The position numbers and the translations under genes are program-made. A DNA stretch of 64,000 bases, taken from contig CAWAVG010000004.1 of assembly GCA_963785425.1 (NCBI GenBank), forward strand, positions 186,001 to 250,000, written 5' to 3'. Position 1 is the first letter of the stretch. Each line of letters begins with the position of its first letter. The DNA comes from RYN-133 sp963785425 (lineage in GTDB: Bacteria > Actinomycetota > Actinomycetes > Mycobacteriales > Jatrophihabitantaceae). Shown here piece by piece: positions 16,331 through 25,961 of this stretch. Below the pieces are notes generated by a model. The model searched no databases, was not told the DNA's origin, and saw only the letters and a program-made list of their open reading frames with translations.

Positions 16331-17579
16331 ATGACGACGACCGAGACCCCCGGCAGCCCGCACATGACGCCCCCACCGCCGACCCGCCGGCTGCGCCGCA
16401 GCCGCACCGACCGCATCGGTGCCGGCGTCGCGGGCGGCCTGGGCGAGTACTTCGGCATCGACCCGGTCATCTTCCGCGTGCTGTTCGCCACCGCCGCGTT
16501 CTTCGGCGGCGCGGGCATCCTCGGCTACCTGCTCGCGTGGGGCGCGATTCCCGAGCAGGGACGCGACCACGCACCGATCGACGGGCTGGGTGTCGTCGCT
16601 GCGGCATCGGCAGGTGCCGACCTGGCTCATCGCGGTGGGCGCGGGGTTGCTGCTGTGGTTCGCGGCGTTCAGCTGGTGGGCCCCGGGGCCGTTCTTCCCC
16701 GTCATGGCCGTCGTGATCATCCTGGTGATCGCCTTCGGCCGCCGCGGCGACCCGACGACGGGGTCTCGCTCCGATGCGCCGGCACAGCCGCCGTCCGCAC
16801 AGCCGTACCCGCAGCCGTCAGCACAAGCGTCAGCGGACCCTGGCTTTGCCGCGCAGGCCGACACGGTGAGTCTCGACAAGGACGGGCCCGCGGCCGAGCA
16901 GCCCGCGGCACCGCCGCCGAGCTGGGTCGCCGACTCACGCCGGTGGATCGCCGAGTCGCGCGAGGCACGCAATCGCCGGCTGCGCCGCGCGTTCCCGGTC
17001 AAGGTCGCCACGCTCGCCGTCCTGGCCGCCACGCTGCTGACCCTCGGCCTCATCGACGCCGCGACCGGGATCCCGGTGCCGCTCTACTTCTGGTTCTCCA
17101 CCGGCATCCTCGCCGCCGGGCTGATCGTCGGCGCGCTGCTGCGCCGCACGCCGCGCAGCGTCACCGGATTGCTGGTGTTGTCGGTCGTCGGCCTCGTCGG
17201 CCTGGCCGGGTCGCACGCCAGCCTGCACGACGGGGTGGGCCAGCGGATCTGGACGCCGACGCACACGCTCGCCGCGCGCTACGACCTCGCGTTCGGGCAC
17301 ACCGAACTCGACCTGCGCTCGCTCGACAAGCAGGACGGCCCGCACACCGTCCGGATCGAGCAGGCCGCCGGCGACGTGCACATCCTCGCCCCGGCCACGA
17401 TGAACCTGCGGGTCGTCGCGAACGTCCGGTTCGGCGACGTCGGGGTGGACGGCTCCAGCGACCAGGCCCACGGCGTCGGCGTCAGCCGAATCGTCGAACC
17501 GCTCTCCGGCGCCACCGGGCAGCCGATCACCGTCGTCGTGCACCTTGCCGACGGCCACGTCGAGGTCGACCGCAGCTAG
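16331..17579 (+). CDS. PspC-domain membrane protein (LiaF/toastrack-like), one frameshift
   Basis: Starts MTTTETPGSPHM. The PspC domain (RRSRTDRIGAGVAGGLGEYFGIDPVIFRVLFATAAFFGG) is followed by APIDGL, where the frame shifts near 16590. Removing one G gives 416 codons. The second frame carries VPTWLIAVGAGLLLW and further helices, a Pro/Gln/Ala linker, paired helices, and a C-terminal beta domain with a DLRSLDKQDGPHTVRIEQAAGDVHI pattern as in DUF1707/LiaF proteins. Divergent from the PspC-kinase, it probably modulates that sensor at the membrane. Confidence 0.8.
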
Positions 17580-17584
17580 CCACC

Positions 17585-17645
17585 CACTTTGACCCTCGTT
17601 CGGCTGTGATTCGCCCGTCGCAGCAGCCGAACGAGGGTCGAAGTG
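17585..17645. repeat. Long palindromic repeat (GACCCTC family), copy 1; also a candidate bidirectional terminator
   Basis: Arms CACTT-T-GACCCTCGTTCGGCTG (17585-17606) and its complement (17624-17645) pair over 22 bp with only a T/G wobble, around a 17-base loop. It lies between convergent genes (PspC protein and guaA). A second, partly decayed copy at 38821-38885 conserves loop sequence as well (GGCTGTGATTCG in one orientation), so this is a repeated element and not just a terminator. Confidence 0.8.
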
Positions 17646-17663
17646 CGTCCGGGCGCGGCGGTG

Positions 17664-19215
17664 TCACTCCCACTCGATGGTGCCGGGCGGCTTGGACGTC
17701 ACATCCAGCACGACCCGGTTCACCTCGCGCACCTCGTTGGTGATGCGGGTGGAGATACGTTCGAGGACGTCGTACGGCACGCGGGTCCAGTCGGCGGTCA
17801 TGGCGTCCTCGGACGAGACGGGGCGCAGCACGACCGGGTGGCCGTAGGTGCGTCCGTCGCCCTGGACGCCCACCGAGCGCACGTCGGCCAGCAGCACGAC
17901 GGGGCACTGCCAGATGTCGCGGTCGAGGCCGGCCGCGGACAGTTCGGCGCGCGCGATCGCGTCGGCGCGGCGCAGCACGTCCAGCCGGTGCGCAGTCACC
18001 TCGCCGACGATGCGGATGCCGAGGCCGGGGCCGGGGAACGGCTGGCGCCACACGATCTCCGGCGGCAGGCCGAGCTGTTCGCCCACGCGCCGCACCTCGT
18101 CCTTGAACAGCGTGCGCAGCGGTTCGACGAGCGAGAACTGCAAATCGTCGGGCAGTCCGCCGACGTTGTGGTGGCTCTTGATGTTCGCAGTGCCGGCACC
18201 GCCGCCGGACTCGACGACATCGGGATACAGCGTGCCCTGCACGAGGAAGTCGACCGAGTGACCTTCGGCGACGATCTCGCGCGCCGCCTGCTCGAAGCAG
18301 CGGATGAACTCGCGGCCGATGATCTTGCGTTTCTCCTCCGGATCGGTGACGCCGCCGAGCGCGTTCAAGAACTGGTTAGTGGCGTCGACGACCTTGAGCC
18401 GCACACCGGTCGCGGCGACGAAGTCACGCTCGACCTGCTCCGCCTCTTCCTGGCGCAGCAGCCCGTGGTCGACGAACACGCACGTCAGCTGCGAGCCGAT
18501 CGCGCGTTGCACCAACGCGGCCGCGACCGCCGAGTCGACGCCACCGGACAGCCCACAGATGACCTGCTTGCCGCCGACCTGCGCGCGGATCGAGGTCGAC
18601 CTGCTCGTCGATGATGTTCGCCTCGGTCCAGGTCGGACGGAGCCTGGCGATGTCGAACAGGAAATGACGCAGCACGTCCTGGCCGTACTCGGAGTGCAGG
18701 ACCTCGGGGTGGAACTGCACGCCGGCCAGCCCGCGTCCGACATCCTCGAACGCCGCAATCGGCGTGCCCGCCGTCGAGGCACGTACCTCGAAGCCGGGCG
18801 GGGCCGAGGTCACGGCGTCGGTGTGGCTCATCCAGACGCGCTGCGACTCCGGCAGTCCGCGCAGCAGCACCCCCGGGTCGCCGACCTGCAGGGTCGTGCG
18901 GCCGAACTCCGACCGGTCGGTATGCGCGACCGTGCCACCGAGCGCATCGGCCATCGCCTGGAAGCCGTAGCAGATGCCGAACACCGGTACCTCGGCCGCG
19001 AACAGCTGCGGGTCGGTACGCGGCGCACCGGGCGCGTACACCGAGGTGGGCCCGCCGGAAAGGATGATCGCCGCCGGCCGCTTCGCGAGCATCTCGTCGA
19101 CCGGCATCGTGTGCGGCACGATCTCGGAGTAGACCTTGGCCTCGCGCACCCGGCGGGCGATCAGCTGCGCGTACTGCGCGCCGTAGTCGACGACGAGGAC
19201 GAGATCGGCCTGCAT
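17664..19215 (-). CDS. guaA: GMP synthase (glutamine-hydrolysing), one frameshift
   Basis: Amidates XMP to GMP. The N-terminal class I amidotransferase begins LVLVVDYGAQYAQLIARRVRE, with the catalytic Cys in FGICYGFQAM and His in FHPEV. The ATP pyrophosphatase domain has the PP-loop CGLSGGVDSAVAAAL, and the C-terminal dimerisation domain ends PPGTIEWE. The two halves are in different frames, joined near 18600. Removing one C there restores EQVDSIRAQVGGK and gives exactly 517 codons. A second gene copy is unlikely, and guaA is needed for GMP, so a base-calling error is favoured. Confidence 0.93.
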
Positions 19216-19224
19216 CTACCGATT

Positions 19225-20178
19225 CTAATTCAGGTCCGACTCCTGCGGTCGTGGCGCCGCACCGGCCGGCCACGGATACTGGAAACCGGTGAGCTCTTCG
19301 CTGGCGCGCCACAGCCGCCTGGCCAGCCGCTCGTCCTCGGCGGCGGGTGAACGCCGCGCCGAACCGATCCGCCCGCGAGTCTCGCCGAAGCGCTGCGGGC
19401 CGGTGTAGCTGCCCGGCTCGGCCTGCGTCGCGGCGAAGAGGACGGCGCGCGCGCCCACGCGGGCCGATTGCGTGGCCAGCCGCAACACCATCGGCGCCGC
19501 CGCACGCACGATCCGCTTGGCGCCCATGCCTTCGGCGTCGCTGAACAACCCGGTCGCCGACACACCCGGATGAGCAGCCACGGAGTCGATCGGTAGGTCG
19601 CGCGCGCGCAGCTGGCGCTCGAGTTCGTCGGCGAACAACAGGTTCGCCAGCTTCGAGTTGGAGTAGGCGTGGCGTGGGTCGTAGGCGCCGGCTGCGTTGC
19701 CGTCGAGCACGTCCGCGCCCCCGCCGTGATGGGCGATGGACGCCACCGTCACCACGCGCGCCCGCTCCGCCTCCAGCAGCGACGTCAGCAACAACCCGGT
19801 GAGGACGAAGTGCGCGAGGTGATTCGTCCCGAACTGCAATTCGAAGCCGTCCGCGGTGCGCGCGGGCTTCGGCGGTGCCATCACACCGGCGTTGTTGACG
19901 AGAATGTCGATGGGGCCGGTCCACGCGTCGGCGAACGCGCGCACCGACGACATCGAAGCCAGGTCGAGCCCTGCCGAAATCACCTGCGTTCCGCGGCTCG
20001 CAGCAGCGATGCGCTCGACCGCGCGCTCGGCGCGCACGAGGTCACGGCACGCCAGCACGACGCGTGCCCCGTGCATGGCCAATGTCTGCGCCGTGTGGAA
20101 GCCGATTCCCGAATTGGCACCGGTCACCACGGCGACGCGCCCGGAAAGGTCCGGGAGCTGTGCGGCCGTCCACTTCAC
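19225..20178 (-). CDS. Short-chain dehydrogenase/reductase (protochlorophyllide-reductase/WW-oxidoreductase type)
   Basis: 317 residues. N-terminal NAD(P)-binding VAVVTGANSGIGFHTA, LVNNAGVM, a catalytic Ser in VTVASIAHH and YSNSKLAN with the catalytic Tyr and Lys. The substrate is unknown; this subfamily often reduces ketones or lipophilic aldehydes with NADPH. GTG 20178 is chosen because GAGGAG lies 9 bases upstream; the frame stays open beyond it. Ends 9 bases from the guaA start on the same strand. Confidence 0.85.
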   Translation of the reverse strand: MKWTAAQLPDLSGRVAVVTGANSGIGFHTAQTLAMHGARVVLACRDLVRAERAVERIAAASRGTQVISAGLDLASMSSVRAFADAWTGPIDILVNNAGVMAPPKPARTADGFELQFGTNHLAHFVLTGLLLTSLLEAERARVVTVASIAHHGGGADVLDGNAAGAYDPRHAYSNSKLANLLFADELERQLRARDLPIDSVAAHPGVSATGLFSDAEGMGAKRIVRAAAPMVLRLATQSARVGARAVLFAATQAEPGSYTGPQRFGETRGRIGSARRSPAAEDERLARRLWRASEELTGFQYPWPAGAAPRPQESDLN

Positions 20179-20379
20179 TGCATATGACTCCTCACCGCCT
20201 ACGGCGCAAAGTACTTGATCCACATTTACTCCGCTTTCTCCCTGACACGAAATACGCGCGCGCAAGCCGATTCGGATTCACACCAGGCAGACTTGTCCCA
20301 TGTCGCCGGGCGCAGTTCGCATCAGGATGTGCCGCAGCGGGGTCGGCGCCGCCGCGCGCCGCTCGCGCAAGGGGTGGCT

Positions 20380-22038
20380 GTGAGCCTCGGTCTCTCGCGC
20401 CCGCAGCAGATGTACACGGTCAACCGCTACGCGCCGTTCTTGGCAGTCGTACTGCTCAGCGCCGTCACCCCCGCGCTGCCGCACTCGTTCACGCCCGACT
20501 ACGCCTGGTGGGGCGCCGCGATCGGATTCATCGCGCTGATGGTGGCCACCGGCTATCTCGGGTCGAAGCGGACGCCGCGGCACTGGCTCAACGTCCTTGC
20601 GCCGTTGCTGCTGTTCCCGGCGATCCATGCGCTGCGCTGCGCGGACGGTAACGCGCTGGCCGGGTTCGGACCGCTCATCGATCTGCCGGTCGTGTGGTTC
20701 GCGCTCTACGGCCGACTGCGCGACGTGTGGTTGGCAGTTCTCGCGGGGGCGTTGACGCTCTTGCTGCCCGTCATGGCCGTCGGGAGCCCGCAGTTCCCGA
20801 GCACCAGTTGGCGTGGCTACCTGTTGCTCGTCATCATCAGTGCCGCCGTGGGGCCGCTGATCCATCGCCTGGTCGCATCGATCACGTCCTCGAACCGCGC
20901 ACTGCGTCGCAGCGAGTCGGAGTTCCGCGCGACGTTCGAGAACGCGCCGATCCCGATCGCGGTCACCGGGCTGTACGGCGAGGACGCGTACCGCTGGCTG
21001 CGGGTCAACCGGGCGATGTGCGAGCTGTTCGGCCGCTCGGCCGAAGAACTCACCGGCCGCAAGATCGTCGAGTTCACCCACCCCGACGATCGGGCGTTGA
21101 CCGACCTGCGCTTCGACCACGCGCTGGATCCCGCCTATCCCCACCGCATCGAGAAGCGCTACCTGCACAAGTCGGGCCGCACGATCTGGGCACTCGTCTG
21201 GTACTCGATCGTCGACGACGAGCGCGGCCGGCCACTCAACCTCGTCACGCAGATCGAGGATCTCGGCGTGCGGCGCGAGTCCGACCAGGTGCTGCTGGAG
21301 GCCTTCGAGACCGATCGCGAGGCCAACGAGCGGCTCAAGCAACTCGAACGCGTGCGGTCGGAGATGGCCTCGACCGTCTCGCACGAGCTGCGCACACCGC
21401 TCACCAGCGCCGCCGGCTACGTCGAGCTGCTGGTCGAGGGCGACGCCGGGCCGCTGACCGACGAACAGCGCGACATGCTCGACACGGTCGCCCGGAGCCT
21501 GAGTCGGCTCGACGGGATCGTCGACGACGTCCTCGGCATGGCGAGCCCGGGCCAGCACGGTCCGGTCGATCCGGGATCTGCCCATCTCGACGCTGTATTG
21601 CGATCGGCCGTCGACGCGGTCGCGCTGCCGTCCATCACGCGCGGTCAGGATCTGATCGTCGACAGCGACCTCGACGGCGCGGTCGTCGCCGCCAACGCCG
21701 GGCGCATCGAACGGGTGCTGGTCAACCTGTTGACCAACGCCGTGAAGTTCACACCCGAGGACGGCACGATCACCGTGACCGGGCGCCGTACCGGCGGTGA
21801 GGCCATCATCTCGGTGCGCGACACGGGCGTCGGCATCGCGCCGGAGGACCAGCCGCGGATCTTCGAACGGTTCTACCGCGTCGGTGACACCCAGGATTCC
21901 GTGGCGGCCGGAACAGGACTGGGATTGGCCATCGCGCGAACGATCACGACGCAGTACGGTGGCAAACTCACCGTCGACAGCGAACTGGGGAACGGCGCGA
22001 CCTTCACCCTCACCCTGCCACTACGCGGAACCGTCTGA
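20380..22038 (+). CDS. Membrane PAS-domain sensor histidine kinase
   Basis: About 552 residues from GTG 20380 (the frame is open to 20215). Order: six or so membrane helices (to about residue 165), a PAS domain with FRATFENAPIPIAV...LFGRSAEELTGRKIVEFTHPDD, HisKA with phosphoacceptor MASTVSHELRTPLTSAAGYV, and HATPase with N-box LTNAVKF, DTGVGI and GTGLGLAI. A bacterial two-component kinase of the WalK/PhoR type by its H-box. A lone receiver gene follows after 17 bases and is its probable output. Signal unknown. Confidence 0.88.
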   Translation: MSLGLSRPQQMYTVNRYAPFLAVVLLSAVTPALPHSFTPDYAWWGAAIGFIALMVATGYLGSKRTPRHWLNVLAPLLLFPAIHALRCADGNALAGFGPLIDLPVVWFALYGRLRDVWLAVLAGALTLLLPVMAVGSPQFPSTSWRGYLLLVIISAAVGPLIHRLVASITSSNRALRRSESEFRATFENAPIPIAVTGLYGEDAYRWLRVNRAMCELFGRSAEELTGRKIVEFTHPDDRALTDLRFDHALDPAYPHRIEKRYLHKSGRTIWALVWYSIVDDERGRPLNLVTQIEDLGVRRESDQVLLEAFETDREANERLKQLERVRSEMASTVSHELRTPLTSAAGYVELLVEGDAGPLTDEQRDMLDTVARSLSRLDGIVDDVLGMASPGQHGPVDPGSAHLDAVLRSAVDAVALPSITRGQDLIVDSDLDGAVVAANAGRIERVLVNLLTNAVKFTPEDGTITVTGRRTGGEAIISVRDTGVGIAPEDQPRIFERFYRVGDTQDSVAAGTGLGLAIARTITTQYGGKLTVDSELGNGATFTLTLPLRGTV

Positions 22039-22055
22039 TCGGGCGAACGAATCTC

Positions 22056-22415
22056 ATGGCACAGATCCTCGTAATCGACGACGACACCGATATCGCTGCG
22101 CTGGTCGGGCTCAAACTCGAGTTGGACGGCCACGCGGTTGCGACGGAGACCGACGGCCTGCGGGGCCTCGAACGCGCGAAGTCCGACCGTCCCGACGTGG
22201 TGATCGTCGACTGGACGCTGCCCGGCCTCAGCGGGCCGGAGATCTGCGCCCGGATGCGGGCCGATCCCGCACTCGACAGCACGTGGGTGATCATGCTGAC
22301 CGCGCGTCCGCTCGGGGCGAACGGGCTGGAGGAGACCGGCGCCGACGAGGTGCTCGCCAAGCCGTTCAGCCCGCGCAACCTGTCGGCGCGAGTAAGCGCC
22401 GCGCTCGATCGTTAG
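22056..22415 (+). CDS. Stand-alone response-regulator receiver protein (CheY-like)
   Basis: 119 residues forming one receiver domain: acidic cluster VIDDDTD, phosphoacceptor Asp in VVIVDWTLPGLSG, a Thr in MLTARP and a Lys in VLAKPFSPRN. No output domain follows, so it must act through protein contact or a phosphorelay. It sits 17 bases behind the kinase. Its stop overlaps the stop of the convergent fbiC gene (22412-22415). Confidence 0.92.
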   Translation: MAQILVIDDDTDIAALVGLKLELDGHAVATETDGLRGLERAKSDRPDVVIVDWTLPGLSGPEICARMRADPALDSTWVIMLTARPLGANGLEETGADEVLAKPFSPRNLSARVSAALDR

Positions 22416-24955
22416 GTCGCGGCGACCACGCTCGGCAGCGAGCCGGTGAACACGTTGGCCGCCCCGCGCCGCTCGTCGCTGACCGGTCCGTAGAGCGTGT
22501 CGCGCTGCATCGCACGCCGTCCCGGCAACCCCGACACGATCTCTTCGAGTTGCGCAACCGTCTTCGCCGAGCCGTGCTGGCTTCCGGCCATCCGGCTGAT
22601 CGTCTCTTCCATGAGTGTGCCGCCGAGATCGTTGACGCCGCCGGTGAGCAGCTGACGGCAGCCGTCGACGCCCAGCTTGACCCACGAGCACTGCACGTTG
22701 TCGATCAGGCCGTGCAACAGCACACGCGCCATCGCGTGCACCACGCGGTTCTCGCGCGTCGTCGGGCCCGGACGGGCGGCGCCGGCCAGGTAGATCGGCG
22801 CGTTGGTGTGAATGAACGGCAGGGCGACGAACTCGGTGAATCCGCCCGTCTCACGCTGGATCCGCGCCAGCGTGCGGAAGTGCCCCAGCCAGTGGGACGG
22901 GTTGTCGACGTGGCCGTACATCATCGTCGACGAACTGCGCAGCCCCACCTCGTGTGCGGTGGTGATGACCTCGATCCACTCCGCGGCGGGGAGCTTGCCC
23001 TTCGTCAGCAACCACCGCACGTCGTCGTCGAGAATCTCGGCGGCCGTGCCCGGGATCGAGCCCAGCCCGGCGTCACGTGCCTCGGTGAGCCAGTCACGGA
23101 TCGACAGCCCGCTGCGCGACGCGCCGTTGACGACCTCCATCGGACTGAACGCGTGCACGTGCATGTTCGGCACGCGCCGCTTGACCTCGCGCACGATGTC
23201 GAAGTACGCGGTGCCCGGCAGGTCGGGATGAATGCCACCCTGCATGCACACCTCGGTCGCGCCCAGTGCCCAGGCCTCCTCGGCCCGGTCGCCCACCTGC
23301 TCCAGCGAGAGCGTGTACGCGTCGGCATCGGTGCGGCGTTGCGCAAAGGCGCAGAACCGGCACCCGGTGTAACACACGTTGGTGAAGTTGATGTTGCGGT
23401 TGACGACGTAGGTGACGTCGTCGCCGGCGGCGCTGCTGCGCAGATCGTCGGCGAGCGCGCTCAACGCGTCCAGTTCGGCGCCGTCGCAGTGCAGCAACGC
23501 CAGGGCATGTTCGTCGGACAGTCCTGCGGGGTCGCGCTCGGCCGCTCGCAGCGCAGCCATGACGTCACTGTCGATGCGCTGCGATGCGCCGGTGCGCACC
23601 GCTTCGGTGCGCACTGCGTCCCAGTCGCCGTAGACGCTGTCGAAGTCCGCGCGGCGATCGGCCGTGCGTCCCTCGGAGTCGATCGACGTGTGCAGATCGG
23701 TGCGTCCGCCGGACACCCAGACGTCCTCGGGTTCCTGCCACGGAATGCCTTGCAGCGTCGCGTCCTCACGGGCGAGACCGGTGTCGGGATCAGCGAGCGC
23801 CGTCACGTGCGGCAACACCCGCGGGTCGAGCCACGGCTCACCGATCTGCACGTAGTTCGGATAGACGGTCAGCCGCTCCACGAGGCGGAATCCGCTCTGC
23901 TCCGACTGCCGGGCGAGCTCGTCGATCTGCGGCCAGGGACGTTCGGGATTGACGTGGTCAGGCGTGAGCGGCGAGACGCCACCCCAGTCGTCGATTCCGG
24001 CACGCAGCAGCAGGCCGAACTCGTCGCCGATGAGATTGGGCGGAGCCTGGATGCGCATGCGCGGGCCGAGCACGAGACGCGCCACCGCAACGGTCGCGGC
24101 GAGTTCGTGCAGGTCGGCGTCGGGCATGCGCGCCATCGCGGTGTCCGGCTTCGCGCGGAAGTTCTGCACGATGACTTCCTGGATCCCGTTATAGGCACGG
24201 GCGACCCTGCGGATCTGGAACAACGAGTCGACCCGGTCGGCGAGCGTCTCGCCGATGCCGATCAAGATTCCGGTGGTGAAGGGGACGGTGGTACGCCCGG
24301 CGTCCTCGAGGACGCGCAGGCGTACCGCGGGATCCTTGTCGGGCGAACCGTAGTGCGCGCCGTGGGGGTCCTCGAACAGCTGTCGCGAGGTGGTCTCGAG
24401 CATCATGCCCATGGACGGCGCAACCGGCTTGAGCCGCTGCAGCTCCGCCCACGACATCACGCCGGGATTGAGGTGCGGCAGCAGTCCCGTGCGTTCGAGC
24501 ACCAGGATCGCCATCGCGCGCACGTAGGCGAGCGTCGAGTCGTAGCCGTGCGCATCGAGCCATTCGCGCGCAGCCGGCCAGCGTTGCTCGGGCCGGTCGC
24601 CGAGCGTGAACAGGGCTTCCTTGCACCCCAGTGCGGCGCCCTGCGAGGCGATCGCCAGCACCTCGTCCGGTGACAGGAACGGCGCAGCCACCCGGTTCGG
24701 GGTCGTCGCGAAGGTGCAGTAGTGACACCGGTCTCGGCATAGGCGCGTGAGCGGGATGAACACCTTGCGCGAGTAGGTGACCACGCCAGGACGGCCGGCG
24801 TCGGCAAGTCCCTGGTCGCGCACGCGTGAGGCTGTCGCCAGCAGATCGTCGAGGGCTTCGCCGCGCGCGCCGAGTAACACCTCTGCCTCGGTCTGGTCGA
24901 GCGTGACACCGTCGCGGGCCCGCCGCAGCGCGCGGCGGAGTGCGGAAGAGGTCAT
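22412..24955 (-). CDS. fbiC: FO synthase (7,8-didemethyl-8-hydroxy-5-deazariboflavin synthase), CofG-CofH fusion
   Basis: Makes the deazaflavin chromophore of coenzyme F420 from tyrosine and the pyrimidine of riboflavin synthesis. The 847 residues carry two radical-SAM domains, each with a CxxxCxxC iron-sulphur motif: C73/C77/C80 (CRDRCHYC) in the CofG half and C528/C532/C535 (CYTGCRFC) in the CofH half. The fused form is typical of actinobacteria. Immediately upstream on the same strand lies an Fgd-type F420-dependent dehydrogenase, so cofactor synthesis and use are encoded side by side. Confidence 0.96.
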   Translation of the reverse strand: MTSSALRRALRRARDGVTLDQTEAEVLLGARGEALDDLLATASRVRDQGLADAGRPGVVTYSRKVFIPLTRLCRDRCHYCTFATTPNRVAAPFLSPDEVLAIASQGAALGCKEALFTLGDRPEQRWPAAREWLDAHGYDSTLAYVRAMAILVLERTGLLPHLNPGVMSWAELQRLKPVAPSMGMMLETTSRQLFEDPHGAHYGSPDKDPAVRLRVLEDAGRTTVPFTTGILIGIGETLADRVDSLFQIRRVARAYNGIQEVIVQNFRAKPDTAMARMPDADLHELAATVAVARLVLGPRMRIQAPPNLIGDEFGLLLRAGIDDWGGVSPLTPDHVNPERPWPQIDELARQSEQSGFRLVERLTVYPNYVQIGEPWLDPRVLPHVTALADPDTGLAREDATLQGIPWQEPEDVWVSGGRTDLHTSIDSEGRTADRRADFDSVYGDWDAVRTEAVRTGASQRIDSDVMAALRAAERDPAGLSDEHALALLHCDGAELDALSALADDLRSSAAGDDVTYVVNRNINFTNVCYTGCRFCAFAQRRTDADAYTLSLEQVGDRAEEAWALGATEVCMQGGIHPDLPGTAYFDIVREVKRRVPNMHVHAFSPMEVVNGASRSGLSIRDWLTEARDAGLGSIPGTAAEILDDDVRWLLTKGKLPAAEWIEVITTAHEVGLRSSSTMMYGHVDNPSHWLGHFRTLARIQRETGGFTEFVALPFIHTNAPIYLAGAARPGPTTRENRVVHAMARVLLHGLIDNVQCSWVKLGVDGCRQLLTGGVNDLGGTLMEETISRMAGSQHGSAKTVAQLEEIVSGLPGRRAMQRDTLYGPVSDERRGAANVFTGSLPSVVAAT

Positions 24956-24959
24956 CCTT

Positions 24960-25961
24960 CTACAAGTTCCGCAGGCGAGGCAGAATTTCCTTGCCGTACA
25001 ACCTGAGGAACTTCTCCTGGTCGGGTCCAGGTGCGTGGAACACCAGATGGGTGAACCCGATGTCGAGATAGGTCTTGATCTTCTCGACGTGCTCGTCGGG
25101 ATCGGTCGACACGATGAACCGCTTGGCCGTCTGCTCGACGGACAACTCGTCGGCCAGCCGCTGCATCTCGACGGGATCCTCGACCCCGGCCTTCTGCTCG
25201 CCGCTCAGACCGAGCGCACCCCAGAACCGCGTCGCCTCCATGGCGGCGTCGCGGTCGTGGTCGAACGACACCTTGACCTCGATCATCATGTCGATGTCCG
25301 CGACCGACCGGCCCGCCTTCTCGGCGCCCTCCTTGACTGCCGGCAGCAACGTGTCGGTGTAGAGCTCCGGACCCTTGCCGGACGTGGTGATGTAGCCGTC
25401 GCCCTGCCGTCCGGCGTAACGCGTGGCGGCCGGGCCCGAGCCGGCGAGGTAGATCGGCACCTGATGCTCGGGCCGGTCGTAGATCGTCGCCTTGTCGGTG
25501 CGGTAGTAGTCGCCCTCGAACGTGACCCGCTCCTCCGTCCACAGCTCACGGATCAGCCGCACGGCCTCACGGAAGCGCGCGAAACGTTCCTTGCCGTCCG
25601 GCCATTCGACACCGAGCGGCACCTCGTTCATCGACTCGCCGGTGCCCATGCCGAGCACCACCCGCTCGGGGAACAGGCAGCCAAGGGTCGCGAACGCCTG
25701 CGCCACGATCGCCGGGTGGTAGCGGAACGTCGGCGTCAGCACCGAGGTGCCCATGGTGATGCGCTCGGTGCGAGCCCCCAGCGCGCCGAGCCAGGTCATC
25801 GCGAACGGCGCGTGGCCACCGTCGTGGCGCCACGGCTGCAGGTGGTCACTGACGAACACCGAGTCGAAGCCGCACTCCTCGGCGAGCACGCCGTAGTTCA
25901 GCAGCTCCGTCGGGGGGAACTGCTCGTTGGAAGCCTTGTATCCGAACCTGATCTCGCTCAT
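24960..25961 (-). CDS. fgd: F420-dependent glucose-6-phosphate dehydrogenase (LLM family)
   Basis: 333 residues, a luciferase-like (beta/alpha)8 barrel. Residues known from mycobacterial Fgd1 are conserved in place: D39, H40 and W44 in VSDHLQPW, E109 in GMGTGESMNE, and the phosphate-binding Lys in TSGKG, Lys in GEQK and Arg in AKRFIV. This points to glucose 6-phosphate oxidation with F420 reduction rather than a generic luciferase-like monooxygenase. It overlaps the upstream guaB3 stop by ATGA and ends 4 bases before fbiC, so translation is probably coupled. Confidence 0.88.
   Translation of the reverse strand: MSEIRFGYKASNEQFPPTELLNYGVLAEECGFDSVFVSDHLQPWRHDGGHAPFAMTWLGALGARTERITMGTSVLTPTFRYHPAIVAQAFATLGCLFPERVVLGMGTGESMNEVPLGVEWPDGKERFARFREAVRLIRELWTEERVTFEGDYYRTDKATIYDRPEHQVPIYLAGSGPAATRYAGRQGDGYITTSGKGPELYTDTLLPAVKEGAEKAGRSVADIDMMIEVKVSFDHDRDAAMEATRFWGALGLSGEQKAGVEDPVEMQRLADELSVEQTAKRFIVSTDPDEHVEKIKTYLDIGFTHLVFHAPGPDQEKFLRLYGKEILPRLRNL

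Noticed and set aside
21797..24673. Long plus-strand open frame over fbiC, and similar ones over guaB3/tricorn (26165-28822)
   Set aside because: Same GC-driven antisense effect; the opposite strand encodes full-length conserved enzymes with catalytic motifs.
24960..25961. Generic luciferase-like monooxygenase
   Set aside because: D39, H40, W44, E109 and the three phosphate-contact residues of F420-dependent glucose-6-phosphate dehydrogenase are all in place.
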